DNA of 64,000 bases from Candidatus Poribacteria bacterium (GTDB lineage: Bacteria; Poribacteria; WGA-4E; PCPOR2b), in assembly GCA_022822785.1 (NCBI GenBank), contig JAJEAL010000088.1, positions 47,231 to 111,230 on the forward strand, written 5' to 3'. This document shows positions 16,690 through 25,571 of this stretch, one piece after another. A program made the translations under genes and the position numbers. The stretch's first letter is position 1. Every line of letters begins with the position of its first letter. Below the pieces are notes generated by a model. It saw only the letters and a list, made by a program, of their open reading frames with translations. It was not told where the DNA came from and did no database searches.

Positions 16690-17892
16690 ATGTTATCCGC
16701 TGAAACAAAAAGTCTTATCCATCTCAACCTAATTCCGGGTATCGGAAATTATACCATCCGACGCCTGTTAGCAGCTTTTGGATCTGCGGAGAAATCGCTT
16801 GCTGCGACATCAGAGGAGTTAGCCCAGATTGATGGGGTAACTCCCGATGTTCGGCAGCAGCTAATTGACGGTAGATCGCGTACGCCTCTCGCCCAAGAAC
16901 TTGAGCTCATCGAACAGCATCAATGCCACATCGTAGCTATCAACGATGCCGCTTACCCACCCCTCCTCAAGCAGATTAGCGACCCGCCCGTATTGCTTTA
17001 CATCATCGGCGAATTGCGGGAGCAGGACGCGCTGAGCATCGCGATTGTTGGATCACGCAGCCCAACCGAATACGGCAGAACGATAAGCCAGCAACTGAGT
17101 TACCAACTCGCGGAACGCGGTATAACTGTTGTGAGCGGATTTGCTCGCGGCATTGATACCTGTGTGCATCGTGGTGCGTTGGAAGCTGGTGGACGTACAG
17201 CGGCGGTGTTTGGTTGTGGGTTGGGCATTATCTATCCGGAAACAAATCGTGCGCTTGCAGAAGATATTATCAAATCTGGAGCGTTGGTTTCCGAATTTCC
17301 GATGACGATGCCGCCTCGTGGAAAAAACTTTCCCCGTCGGAACCGTGTGATTAGCGGTTTAACGCTTGGCACGCTTGTTGTTGAGGCGTCCAATCGGAGC
17401 GGCTCGCTCATCACAGCGCGTCACGCCGCTGAACAGGGACGCGAGGTATTTGCGGTGCCGGGGCAGATCTTCTCCAATGTGTCACGGGGCACCCACTCCC
17501 TCATCAATCAGGGCGCGACGTTGATTAATAGCGTTGACGACATCCTTGACGCGTTACCCCAAGACTACACGGGAGTCTTGAGACAGGAATCTTCCGAAGC
17601 GGCTCGCCAACTCCCTCCCCGACGGAATCAAAGGTCCAAGGGATCCGACAAAGCTACTCGTCCTCAGTCAGTTGAAGCAAAACCGGCACCCACCGCCCAG
17701 CCAAAACCTGCCCCCAATCTAACCTCTGATGAGCAGACTGTGCTATCGACAATGGATGCTGATAGCGTCCATATTGATGAAATTACCCGGGCGACGCAGC
17801 TACCGATTGGAAAGGTTTCTTCACTTCTTGTCATGCTTGAGTTGAAGGGGATCGTTCAGCAGTTGCCGGGAAAACAGTTTGTGAAGAAATAG
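16690..17892 (+). CDS. dprA: DNA-processing protein DprA/Smf
   Basis: Loads RecA onto incoming single-stranded DNA during natural transformation. The N-terminal HhH/SAM-like part (LNLIPGIGNYTIRRLLAAFG) is followed by the Rossmann-like DprA core: IAIVGSRSPTEYG, VVSGFARGIDTCVHRGALEA, GCGLGIIYPETNRAL, FPRRNRVISGL and RSGSLITARHAAEQGREVFA. A proline-rich linker (~300-340) leads to a winged-helix domain (LTSDEQTVLSTMDADSVHID to the end). 400 residues is slightly long because of the linker. It ends the + strand run and is convergent with the next gene. Confidence 0.95.
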   Translation: MLSAETKSLIHLNLIPGIGNYTIRRLLAAFGSAEKSLAATSEELAQIDGVTPDVRQQLIDGRSRTPLAQELELIEQHQCHIVAINDAAYPPLLKQISDPPVLLYIIGELREQDALSIAIVGSRSPTEYGRTISQQLSYQLAERGITVVSGFARGIDTCVHRGALEAGGRTAAVFGCGLGIIYPETNRALAEDIIKSGALVSEFPMTMPPRGKNFPRRNRVISGLTLGTLVVEASNRSGSLITARHAAEQGREVFAVPGQIFSNVSRGTHSLINQGATLINSVDDILDALPQDYTGVLRQESSEAARQLPPRRNQRSKGSDKATRPQSVEAKPAPTAQPKPAPNLTSDEQTVLSTMDADSVHIDEITRATQLPIGKVSSLLVMLELKGIVQQLPGKQFVKK

Positions 17893-17957
17893 ATTGCGGG
17901 ATTGGGATCGGGATTCAAAGCAACTGGAGCATAGGGATTGGACGGATCGCTATCATG

Positions 17958-19130
17958 CTAGTTGGAAGCTCCGGGAGGAGGATCAACTGTGTCAGGCTTC
18001 AAGGCGAAATTTCTCTCTACAATTTCTATTACCTCTCCGACATCACTGAGATATTCGGTATGAGAATAGGTACATTTTTTAAAGGAGGAAGATGCGCCTG
18101 GCCCATGCTGATGGTAGTGCGTGGACGTTACAGTAATTTCAATATGATATCCTCGTGGCGGTGCATTCTGGAATGTGTACGTGCCTGACGACGTGGTCGT
18201 TGCCTTACCTTCTTGCCGACCGCCGCTCCATTTAACCACCGTTACATTTTTGTAATCGTTGCCCTCATACGTAACAATCCCGTTATCTAAAGGAGTGTCG
18301 TCGTCAGCACATATACAATTTCCGTGCATCGTAAATCGATTAGCGGCATACCACGTCGGTTGAGCAACGTATTGGAAAAATAGGAAAACCCCAATTGTCA
18401 TTGTCAACGGTGTGAGTAAGGTGCGTGTGCGTGTAAAGGCAAAAGTGATGACGCACGCAGACACAAATGGTAGAGGTAGAACAAAGGGAAACCCCACCAA
18501 GTATGCTAACAGAAACGCGAATGCTACGTTAAAAATCCCGGCTAAGACCGACGAAGACTCTCGCTCTACGGCATTATATCCCAACCCCCAAAAGAAGATT
18601 CCTTGACTAATTACAACGAAAATGGCATAAATTACCACTGTGCAATGTTCAGCAACGCCGTAATCCTTTCCCCACAAGGCAATGGACTCTAGCGGGCTTT
18701 GCCATGGACTTAAGAGCGGAACTGAACGCCGATAAAGCATCCACTGCCATCCCTGATCTTCCAGCCAGTACGTGAACAATGCGATAGGTAACATAGCCAG
18801 TGCCCAGAGCAAGCCGCGTTGCCAGTTGTCGAATGTTAGTCCAATCGCAGACCAAGGTAGTGCGTATTTTCGCCGCACGAGCGCGTAACTCACCATCCCA
18901 AGTCCAACAGATGGTAATGCTAAAATCAAAGCGATAAAAGGTAGCGCAACTGGGGGAAGGCGATCAGAATCGTCAAAAAGTATAATCGTGGCAATAAAGC
19001 TACCGCAGATAATCACCCCGCTGATTATCACTACGATGAGACTAGCATCACCAATATCATCTAACCGAACAAAGGGTTTTTGAATGTGGGAGGTTCTTAT
19101 CGAATCCGGTGATGCTTTGCATTGAGCCAT
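17958..19130 (-). CDS. Polytopic membrane protein with C-terminal carboxypeptidase-regulatory-like domain
   Basis: Residues ~25-255 contain seven to eight hydrophobic segments (for example SLIVVIISGVIICGSFIATI and TVVIYAIFVVISQGIFFWGL), somewhat like CPBP-type intramembrane proteases, but I do not see the EExxxR and HxxxN/D motifs, so protease activity is not claimed. The last ~125 residues (DDTPLDNGIVTYEGNDYKNV, GKATTTSSGTYTFQNAPPRG) look like an Ig/carboxypeptidase-regulatory beta-sandwich with PRGYHIEI. The start is ATG 19130 after GAGAAGA; another ATG lies 24 bases upstream. Function unknown. Confidence 0.6.
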   Translation of the reverse strand: MAQCKASPDSIRTSHIQKPFVRLDDIGDASLIVVIISGVIICGSFIATIILFDDSDRLPPVALPFIALILALPSVGLGMVSYALVRRKYALPWSAIGLTFDNWQRGLLWALAMLPIALFTYWLEDQGWQWMLYRRSVPLLSPWQSPLESIALWGKDYGVAEHCTVVIYAIFVVISQGIFFWGLGYNAVERESSSVLAGIFNVAFAFLLAYLVGFPFVLPLPFVSACVITFAFTRTRTLLTPLTMTIGVFLFFQYVAQPTWYAANRFTMHGNCICADDDTPLDNGIVTYEGNDYKNVTVVKWSGGRQEGKATTTSSGTYTFQNAPPRGYHIEITVTSTHYHQHGPGASSSFKKCTYSHTEYLSDVGEVIEIVERNFALKPDTVDPPPGASN

Positions 19131-19218
19131 TTTTTCTTCTCGGAATCCATTCACTCAGGGCCCCTGCTTGCCATGTTGAGAGGCTGATCGAGTGTGCCAT
19201 TGGAAAATACCTCACGAC

Positions 19219-20232
19219 TTATTGCTTTCCGTCTGCCTTAATTTGCCCCCAATATGTTGCGATATTTCCCTCCGGCGAGACAGATAGGGCATGAGCAGAC
19301 CAATCTGGTGCAAAATCAACCCGCGCTGGATGATTGGTCAACTGGACAAGCTCCTTCGTCTCAAAGGTGTAGCGATAAACATCGTAAAGGGTCCTTCGAT
19401 GTACTTTATGACCACCCCCAAAAAGGAGATGCTTTCCATCCGGAGACCAACAAACAGTGTTCAACAAAAATTCCTCCGGCACCGGCAAAGCTACCCGCTC
19501 GCTTTCCCAACGTTTCTCTCTCACTCTCGTGGCAAGGATCAGCGTCCCAGCCCAGACTTTATTATCTTTCCAAGCGAAATACACAATCTGTGTTCCATCA
19601 GGGGACCACTCAGCATGACCTTTACTAAAACCCGCCACCGGTGGACTGACGGGGTGTACATCTTTCCCATTGGAATTCATCACATAAATACCGCTTCCTC
19701 CAGCCTGAACCCATTCAAAGACAATCCATTTGCCATCGGGAGACCACACCGGGTTGTCGGCGAACTCTCCGTCAGGTGGATAGTTGGTCAATCGTCGAAC
19801 ATCCTGACCATCGGCATCCATGATGTAGGTATTGATACCTCCATCACGGTTACTGAGAAAGAGAATCTGCTTCCCATCGGGAGACCAATCCGGGCTCCAG
19901 TCTGCAGCATCATGGTTAGTCAGGTTACGCAGGTTGCCGCCTGAAGCATCCATCACATAAATGTCATCGTCGCCCACAAGAATCTCTTCGTTTTTAGAAC
20001 GGTTGCTTATAAAGGCAATCTGCTTCCCATCGGGTGACCAGTCGGGACGAAAGTCACGAGCCGGGTGTTGAGTGAGATTACGCAGGTTGCCGCCTGAAGC
20101 ATCCATCACATAAATCTCGGCATTTCCATCTCGGTTGGTCTCAAAAACAATTTTGCCATTTGAGGCAGTTGCCTGTCCTCCCAATACAGTAAAGAGTAGA
20201 AATAGTAGTAAAAGAAACACAAAGCGTTGCAT
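19219..20232 (-). CDS. Secreted TolB-like WD40/PD40 beta-propeller protein
   Basis: A signal peptide (RFVFLLLLFLLFTVLGGQATA) is followed by at least five PD40 units of the form FETNRDGNAEIYVMDASGGN...LTxHPxxDxxPDWSPDGKQIAF. Such propellers resemble the C-terminal domain of TolB and mediate periplasmic protein contact; no TolB N-terminal domain is present, so it is not TolB itself. AGGAGGTTT precedes the ATG. It follows the secreted protein gene at 20324-20836 by 91 bases and could be co-transcribed from the sigma54 promoter at 20988-21003. A hairpin lies in the gap. Confidence 0.8.
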   Translation of the reverse strand: MQRFVFLLLLFLLFTVLGGQATASNGKIVFETNRDGNAEIYVMDASGGNLRNLTQHPARDFRPDWSPDGKQIAFISNRSKNEEILVGDDDIYVMDASGGNLRNLTNHDAADWSPDWSPDGKQILFLSNRDGGINTYIMDADGQDVRRLTNYPPDGEFADNPVWSPDGKWIVFEWVQAGGSGIYVMNSNGKDVHPVSPPVAGFSKGHAEWSPDGTQIVYFAWKDNKVWAGTLILATRVREKRWESERVALPVPEEFLLNTVCWSPDGKHLLFGGGHKVHRRTLYDVYRYTFETKELVQLTNHPARVDFAPDWSAHALSVSPEGNIATYWGQIKADGKQ

Positions 20233-20255
20233 GATAAACCTCCTTATGGATTGAA

Positions 20256-20293
20256 ATTGCAGGGGATACTGATTGATTGGTATCCCCTACAAT
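20256..20293. repeat. Intercistronic inverted repeat (GGGGATAC type)
   Basis: ATTGCAGGGGATAC (20256-20269) and GTATCCCCTACAAT (20280-20293) are complementary with one mismatch, giving a 14-bp stem with a 10-base loop. It has no T-run. It lies between two - strand genes and may be an RNA-stability or attenuation hairpin or a short mobile palindrome. Confidence 0.65.
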
Positions 20294-20323
20294 CGAAACC
20301 TCTCCGATTCATCGGGGTTACCC

Positions 20324-20836
20324 CTAGAGCATAAAATCATATATCTCACTGGCTTTGGGGGTACTGAATAAATTCGTTTCGGTTCCTTGATGGACCTTTC
20401 TTACCCGCAATTGGGTGTACGCTTTAATCCTATGCGCCCCAGACCGACCGGACACATCCACCATGTTCCACCACCAGTTAATGTCATCTTCGCCATTATC
20501 GAGTGTATCTATACCAGGGGGTGCTGACTGATCTATCGTGTTGTTGTCAACGAATTGTTCTTGACCGTTGCTAAGGATCTGATAGACCTCGTGTGCAAAC
20601 TCAAAGTTAAATTTGAGCTCCAAGTTACTGTTGTTCTGGATGTAGTACTGGTGGTAACTCTCTGTGCAGTAGTGCGCTGAGTCATAAGCCAACGAACTGA
20701 CCTTCACATACCATTGCACATTCTGAGTAGTACCCGATTGGATATCACCCCTCACACTGCCGGCAATCGCTAACACGCAAAGTCCCGTTATGATAAAGAC
20801 ACCCAAACTGCTTCTGGACAGTTTATTACGTAACAT
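20324..20836 (-). CDS. Small secreted protein of unknown function, sigma54-dependent
   Basis: The start is ATG 20836, six bases after AGGAGGTAC. The open frame extends 33 codons upstream but those codons lie in the leader. A signal peptide (RNKLSRSSLGVFIITGLCVL to AGSVRG) gives a mature protein of ~140 residues, rich in Asn/Gln/Tyr (WYVKVSSLAYDSAHYCTESY, HQYYIQNNSNLELKFNFEF) and looking like a small all-beta protein. I recognise no family. What is distinctive is its control region: a hairpin in the leader, a perfect -24/-12 promoter and TGTCCGG palindromes, directly behind a sigma54 activator gene. Confidence 0.7.
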   Translation of the reverse strand: MLRNKLSRSSLGVFIITGLCVLAIAGSVRGDIQSGTTQNVQWYVKVSSLAYDSAHYCTESYHQYYIQNNSNLELKFNFEFAHEVYQILSNGQEQFVDNNTIDQSAPPGIDTLDNGEDDINWWWNMVDVSGRSGAHRIKAYTQLRVRKVHQGTETNLFSTPKASEIYDFML

Positions 20837-20858
20837 TTTCAGTACCTCCTTAGAATAG

Positions 20859-20877
20859 GGGCGAAGTGGCTTCGCCC
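20859..20877 (-). promoter_or_regulatory. Leader hairpin upstream of the secreted-protein gene
   Basis: GGGCGAAG (20859-20866) and CTTCGCCC (20870-20877) form a perfect 8-bp stem with a 3-base loop, ending 9 bases upstream of the AGGAGGTAC ribosome-binding site. It could stabilise the mRNA or tune translation. Confidence 0.5.
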
Positions 20878-20987
20878 GTGCGAAGGAATCTCGAATTGGA
20901 TTGCTCAAAATCGAGCGTTGGAACAGAATAACCAAGTACTATGTCACTCTTAAATTAACTTACATAACTTGGCTTCACCCTATTTAA

Positions 20988-21003
20988 GCAAGCCCCGTGC
21001 CAA
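20988..21003 (-). promoter_or_regulatory. Sigma54 (-24/-12) promoter
   Basis: Read on the - strand the sequence is TTGGCACGGGGCTTGC, an almost ideal sigma54 site: GG at -24 and GC at -12 separated by exactly 10 bases, with the TGGCAC and TTGC elements intact. Transcription would start near 20976, giving a ~140-base leader for the secreted protein gene starting at 20836. Confidence 0.85.
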
Positions 21004-21080
21004 CATCCTAAATTATGCCGACTCTTCAGTCGTGGCGCGGGTTTGAGAGGAGATTCGCTATCTGCTCTTGTACGCAAAAA

Positions 21081-21109
21081 TGTCCGGTAATCCGGACATC
21101 TACCGGACA
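21081..21109. promoter_or_regulatory. Upstream activator site 1 (TGTCCGG palindrome plus half-site)
   Basis: TGTCCGGTAATCCGGACA (21081-21098) is an inverted repeat with 7-bp arms, followed by a further half-site TACCGGACA (21101-21109). It lies 78-106 bases upstream of the -24 element, the usual distance for a Fis-type sigma54 activator. Confidence 0.7.
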
Positions 21110-21149
21110 CAAATTGGGGTTAAAGCCTGATGTAGGCTGGATGAACAGG

Positions 21150-21178
21150 TGTCCGGTAAGTGCCCGGTAAACCGGACA
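21150..21178. promoter_or_regulatory. Upstream activator site 2 (TGTCCGGTA ... CCGGACA)
   Basis: TGTCCGG (21150-21156) and CCGGACA (21172-21178) flank a partial copy CCCGGTA. It carries the same half-sites as the first palindrome, so together there are at least four, consistent with cooperative binding of an activator. A T-run follows on the + strand, but no + strand gene ends here. Confidence 0.6.
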
Positions 21179-21225
21179 CTTTTTTATCGCTGCCGCAGGC
21201 ATAATAAAAATTATACCGTTTCTTG

Positions 21226-22175
21226 TTATTGGATACCATATTTTTCCAATCGACGGTATAAGGCTTGTCGACTCAATCCAAGTTGCCGGGCGGTCTTGGC
21301 AATGTTACCCCGATTCTCGGCTAGGGCACGTCGAATCTGTGCCTGTTCAGCAAGCATCGCCTCAACCGCGGGTGGCAACGGATTTGCTTCATCAATCCCT
21401 ACTACTGGAGGAGTAGGCACATCAGCGTCAGGAGACCGAAAACGCAGATGTTTGGGTTGAATCGCCGCGCCTTCGCTTACAATCAACGCATTTTCAATGA
21501 TGTTCATCAGTTCACGCACATTACCCCGAAAGGCGTATCCCTCCAAAACCTCCACCGTTTCAGGAATCAACGATGGGACCGGCACTCTCATTTCAGCCGC
21601 AAACTCACTCAGATAGTATTCAACAAGGGGGGGAATGTCCTCTGTTCGATCCCGTAGCGGCGGAATCCAAATTATCATACCCGCCAAACGATAGTAAAGA
21701 TCTGGTCGAAACGCCCCTGCAGCCGTCCTCGCTGAGAGTCCAGCATTGGTCGCTGCCATCACTCGGATATCGACTTTTTTGCTGTTCTTTGCACCGATTG
21801 GTGTGATGACATTATCCCCCAGCGCACGGAGGAGTTTAACTTGGGTTTCGATTAGCAGGTCCCCGACCTCGTCGAGAAAGAGGGTCCCCCGTCGGCCCGT
21901 TCGAAGTAACCTGTCTGATCCGCTATAGCGCCGGTAAATGCCCCACGGACATGACCGAAGAAGACGGACTCTGCCAGTTCATAAGGGATCGCGCCACAAT
22001 TGAGTGCCACAAATGGTTTTGATGCTCGCGGTCCTCCGACATGAATGGCTCGTGCAACCAGTTCCTTCCCGACGCCGGTTTCTCTGGTAATTAAGACGGA
22101 GGTGGTGTCGTTGTCGTGGAGTTGGTAAATCGTCCTATGAATAGTTTGCATCGCATGGCTGTTGCCAAGAAGCAT
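21226..22175 (-). pseudogene. PspF-like sigma54 activator (AAA+ and Fis HTH), frameshifted
   Basis: The protein begins directly with the AAA+ domain ([20 protein letters not shown]), without receiver or sensor domain, as in PspF. Walker A appears as [15 protein letters not shown] and the sigma54-contacting loop is intact ([15 protein letters not shown]). The frame breaks after ERADGG: one base is missing in a run of five C on the + strand at 21886-21890. One extra base would restore the Walker B segment ([11 protein letters not shown]), and the second half continues through IRVMAATNAGL, RPDLYYRLAGMIIWIPPLRD and a Fis-type helix-turn-helix (GNIAKTARQLGLSRQALYRR). The joined product would be ~316 residues. 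It could be a true loss or a homopolymer sequencing error. Confidence 0.85.
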
Positions 22176-22546
22176 GGAATAATCCCCGTTTCTATTGATT
22201 GAAAATCAATTCTATGTTCTGAAGAATACAACAAAAGGCAAGCAGCAGGCAAATCTAAATTCGTTAGAGTTAAATTATTAGTTTAACTCTCGCAAAAATA
22301 ATCCGGATCGTGCAAAAAAGAGTTTTGGCACGGACGGGCGGGGTGACCCTGCCCCTACGGTTCCTCTTCGTACTTTGCGCTTTCTGTTGACACGAGTTAA
22401 CTAGTAAATCTGAAGTAATGCTGTCTGCTGTATCAAGGTTTTCAACCTAATCTCCCGTTTTTTTCTGTGCCTCGGTGGTCGGTTTAAAATAAAGGTTCGT
22501 ATTGCATATCATTATACCGAAACGTCGTCATCGTCTCAAGCAGCGA
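22176..22546. other. Gene-free stretch with small inverted repeats
   Basis: I see no coding sequence between the sigma54 activator start and the MITE at 22547. It holds a perfect 9-bp inverted repeat AGAGTTAAA/TTTAACTCT (22266-22290) and a GGGCGGGGTGACCCTGCCCC palindromic block near 22333-22354 that resembles the GGGGCAAGATGCCCC block inside the MITE. TTTTGGCACGG near 22312 looks like half of a -24 element, but the -12 half is absent. Confidence 0.5.
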
Positions 22547-22691
22547 AGAGATCTTCATAGGGTCATTTAATTTTCCCGTATCTCGATCGCCCAGTCAAGG
22601 CGACGGCGGGGCAAGATGCCCCGCCTACGGTATAGGGTCAGTCCGAAATCAGTCAAAAAACCGAAAACTGAATAGCCCTAGAGATCTTCAT
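22547..22691. mobile_element. MITE-like element flanked by 12-bp direct repeats
   Basis: AGAGATCTTCAT occurs identically at 22547-22558 and 22680-22691. The 121 bases between start AGGGTCATTTAATTTTC, and on the other strand AGGGCTATTCAGTTTTC, imperfect terminal inverted repeats with four mismatches in 17. The centre is a GC-rich palindrome GGCGGGGCAAGATGCCCCGCC. It has no coding capacity. Terminal repeats plus flanking direct repeats fit a non-autonomous transposable element with target-site duplication; the 12-base size is unusual. Confidence 0.65.
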
Positions 22692-22794
22692 GAAAATCGT
22701 TGATGTTGAGGCAACTTTTTGGTAAACTTATGGGTGAATTCATATAGAGCGAAGTGGTGATTTCTGAATTACCTTTTATACAGGGGGAATAATT

Positions 22795-25515
22795 GTGACA
22801 ATCCAACACTTCAAAACAAGCATTTCTCTGATTGTGATTCTGTTGCTGTTGAGCGGTTGTTCGATCTTCAGTCGAAGTCAGCCTAGTGAAAAGGTCATTG
22901 TCGATCCGCTGATTGAGCGAAATAAACAGTGGCGTGAACAGGTCGAGGCAGGAAATTTAGCGATCGAAAATAAAGACTTGGAGCGTGCACTCAAAGCCTA
23001 TCAAGCTGCACTGGCAATTAAGCCGAATGTGAGTCAGGTCCAATTCCAAATTGCTAAGCTGTACTTCCAACAGGAGGAGTATGAAAAAGCGCGGGATGCC
23101 TTCGCCGCTACAGTGGCGCTTGATCCGAGGAATATGGATGCACGCAATTCTCTTGGTTACATCTATGAGCAGCTGAATAACTATGAAGCAGCGGCACAGG
23201 TTTACGAGGATACTTTGGAGGTCGATCCACGTAACCTGTATGCCCTCAACCACCTCGGATTGGCTTACAAACAGCTCGGTTTGCTCGACGACGCCGAACG
23301 GGTTTTGCGAAAGGCGATAGCGGTTGATCCAAAGGCTGCACGCCCTGCTAGCAGAAATATACATAACTACCTCGGCTTGATTTACTGGGAAAAAGGTGAC
23401 ATCGGCGAAGCTATCGCCGAATTTAGGGAGTCGATTCGGCTTTTCCCGAAAGATATATGGGCTCGCCAAAGCCTTGCCTCACTCTATGAAGAATATGGAC
23501 GTTACTACGAAGCACAGCTCCAGTACCATAAAATTTTGGAGGTGGATCCGCAGAATCTCCTTGCGCCGACACGGATTCAAGCACTCGCACAGTTAGACCG
23601 ATCTGCCTCGGTGCACGTTAATCTTGTGCCTGTAGATCTAATTGACATAGATATTGATGGGGTGATCGCCGCCGCACCGATGGCGGCGGATTACCCCAAT
23701 GCTGACGCAATCATTTTGCTCAATCAGTTCAGTCACGAAGTCACGCCGGCGGGCAAATCCCGCTATACCACCCATCAGGTGGTCAAGATTCTGACGGAGA
23801 GAGGGGTGCAGAACTACGATGATATTGCCATCCCCTACACGCCTACCGCGCAACATATCACTGTCAATATCGCGCGAACTATCGGTCCTGATGGCGCTGT
23901 TGTTGAACCGCCGGACGAAGCGTTCAACGATGTCACACCGCCGGGGTTGCTTGCTTACAACCTCTATTCCGATTCGATGTGGCGGGTGATCTCGATGCCA
24001 GCTCTTGAGCCGGGGGTGTGCATTGAGTATCAGGTCACGCTTGAAGATGCTGGGGCGGGGTCGGTAGGGAGCACCTCCTGGTTTTGGGGTGGCTACAGTT
24101 TTCAATCCACAGATCCGATCCTGCAATCTGCCTACGCTTTGCGTGTCCCGAAAGGGAGGAGCTTCAGGTGGAAGGCGGTTAATTGTCAACTGAATCCCGA
24201 CGTGTTACATGAGGAGGAGACTAGCACGTATCTCTGGACCTACGGTGAAACACCCGCGCGCAAAGAAGAGTACAATATGCCGGCGACCAACGATATTGTT
24301 CCGCGCTTGAGCTATTCGTCTGTGGAGTCTTGGGAGGCCGTTTACAAGTGGTACAGAGACATCGCAAAAGACCGGTATACCGTTAATCCAGCGATTGAGG
24401 CAGCTGTTGAGAATCTCACCGCGGATCTCCTCACCACGGATGACAAAATTCGAGCGATCTATCATTTCGTCGCGTCGCAGATTCGCTATGTGGGGATTGA
24501 ACTCGGTCAAGGTGCGTATCAGCCTACCCCTGCTGATCAGGTGCTGAGTGTCCGATACGGTGACTGCAAGGACAAAACCACATTGATGATTACAATGCTC
24601 GATTTGGTTGGTATTCAGGCGTTTCCGGTGATGCTGAATCCTGCACCGTATCAACGGATTGATGTAGAACTTCCATCGCTCGGACAGTTTAGCCATCTGA
24701 TTGCTGCAATCCCGCGTGAGGATGGCAGGTATATTTGGCTCGATCCCAGTTCCGATACCTGCAGCTACGGCGATCTCCCGGCGCGGAATAGGGGACGGAA
24801 AGGGTTCATCATCCGAAGCGATCGGGGTGAATTTGTTGATATACCAATCTCTACACCTGAATCCAACCGATTAATCGTTGATACGCAGATTGCACTAACA
24901 GAAGATGGGACGGTTCAGGGGACTATGCGGATTGATACCCGTGGACAGTACAATCTTGAAGCGCGTTTGGAGTACAAACAGCTATCGCCAAGTCGGTGGA
25001 AGGATACCTTTGCCGTTGGACTGAGTAAGCAATTTCCCGGCGTCCAAGTTGATTCGGTGCAGGTTTCCGACTTGCAGGACCTTAACGTACCGGTGCAGCT
25101 CAACGTTGCTTTTACCGTCAAGAATTACGCCGAGCCTGTCGGTGATAACCACGTGATGTTTCCGCTGCCGAACGATGAGTTTTCGGACTATGCGGAAATT
25201 TTTGCAGCGGCTGAACGTCAATATCCGGTTGATTTAAGCTACCCGATGCAAATGAAGAAAACAATCCGGATTAGCCCCCCGGAGGGGTGGGGCGTGACCT
25301 TCCCGACAGACGTTCGCTTGGAAAATCGCTTTGCTAGGGTGGAAAGGGTGTACAAACGAGAAGGAAATCAGATTCATTATGAGATTAGCTTCGCAATCAA
25401 GGAGCCAATCATACCCCCGGAAGGCTATCCGGTCGCCAAACGTTTTTTCGATATGCTGATACGAGAGGATCGGGCGCAACTTATTTTGGAGAGGTACGTT
25501 GAATCTAAGACGTGA
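22795..25515 (+). CDS. TPR/DUF3857/transglutaminase-like lipoprotein
   Basis: The start is GTG 22795 after GGGGGAATAATT. The signal SLIVILLLLSGCSIFSRS carries a lipobox (LSGC). Residues ~45-255 hold five to six TPR units (YEKARDAFAATVALDPRNMD, EAAAQVYEDTLEVDPRNLYA). A DUF3857 beta-rich region (~310-470) is followed by a transglutaminase core: KIRAIYHFVASQIRYVGIEL and SVRYGDCKDKTTLMITMLDL with the catalytic-type Cys near residue 590, then FSHLIAAI and ryIWLDPSSDTCSYGDLP. The C-terminal ~200 residues are beta-rich (DUF3858-like). Such proteins occur widely in Bacteroidetes and Planctomycetes; the enzymatic role is unproven. 906 residues, full length. Confidence 0.85.
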   Translation: MTIQHFKTSISLIVILLLLSGCSIFSRSQPSEKVIVDPLIERNKQWREQVEAGNLAIENKDLERALKAYQAALAIKPNVSQVQFQIAKLYFQQEEYEKARDAFAATVALDPRNMDARNSLGYIYEQLNNYEAAAQVYEDTLEVDPRNLYALNHLGLAYKQLGLLDDAERVLRKAIAVDPKAARPASRNIHNYLGLIYWEKGDIGEAIAEFRESIRLFPKDIWARQSLASLYEEYGRYYEAQLQYHKILEVDPQNLLAPTRIQALAQLDRSASVHVNLVPVDLIDIDIDGVIAAAPMAADYPNADAIILLNQFSHEVTPAGKSRYTTHQVVKILTERGVQNYDDIAIPYTPTAQHITVNIARTIGPDGAVVEPPDEAFNDVTPPGLLAYNLYSDSMWRVISMPALEPGVCIEYQVTLEDAGAGSVGSTSWFWGGYSFQSTDPILQSAYALRVPKGRSFRWKAVNCQLNPDVLHEEETSTYLWTYGETPARKEEYNMPATNDIVPRLSYSSVESWEAVYKWYRDIAKDRYTVNPAIEAAVENLTADLLTTDDKIRAIYHFVASQIRYVGIELGQGAYQPTPADQVLSVRYGDCKDKTTLMITMLDLVGIQAFPVMLNPAPYQRIDVELPSLGQFSHLIAAIPREDGRYIWLDPSSDTCSYGDLPARNRGRKGFIIRSDRGEFVDIPISTPESNRLIVDTQIALTEDGTVQGTMRIDTRGQYNLEARLEYKQLSPSRWKDTFAVGLSKQFPGVQVDSVQVSDLQDLNVPVQLNVAFTVKNYAEPVGDNHVMFPLPNDEFSDYAEIFAAAERQYPVDLSYPMQMKKTIRISPPEGWGVTFPTDVRLENRFARVERVYKREGNQIHYEISFAIKEPIIPPEGYPVAKRFFDMLIREDRAQLILERYVESKT

Positions 25516-25571
25516 AGACCGAACAGGTAAGTCTGTTTTTAACGGAGTATTTAACCAATGGAGATTTTACA

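Noticed and set aside
21150..21187. Reading the second TGTCCGG palindrome as a terminator
   Set aside because: The T-run is on the + strand, where no gene ends; the half-sites match the first palindrome, so an activator site is the better reading.
22310..22330. A second sigma54 promoter at TTTTGGCACGGACGGG
   Set aside because: The -24 half is good but the -12 TTGC at the right distance is absent.
23638..24696. - strand frames of 160-183 residues within the TPR/transglutaminase gene
   Set aside because: They are shadows of a long conserved gene with no independent signals.
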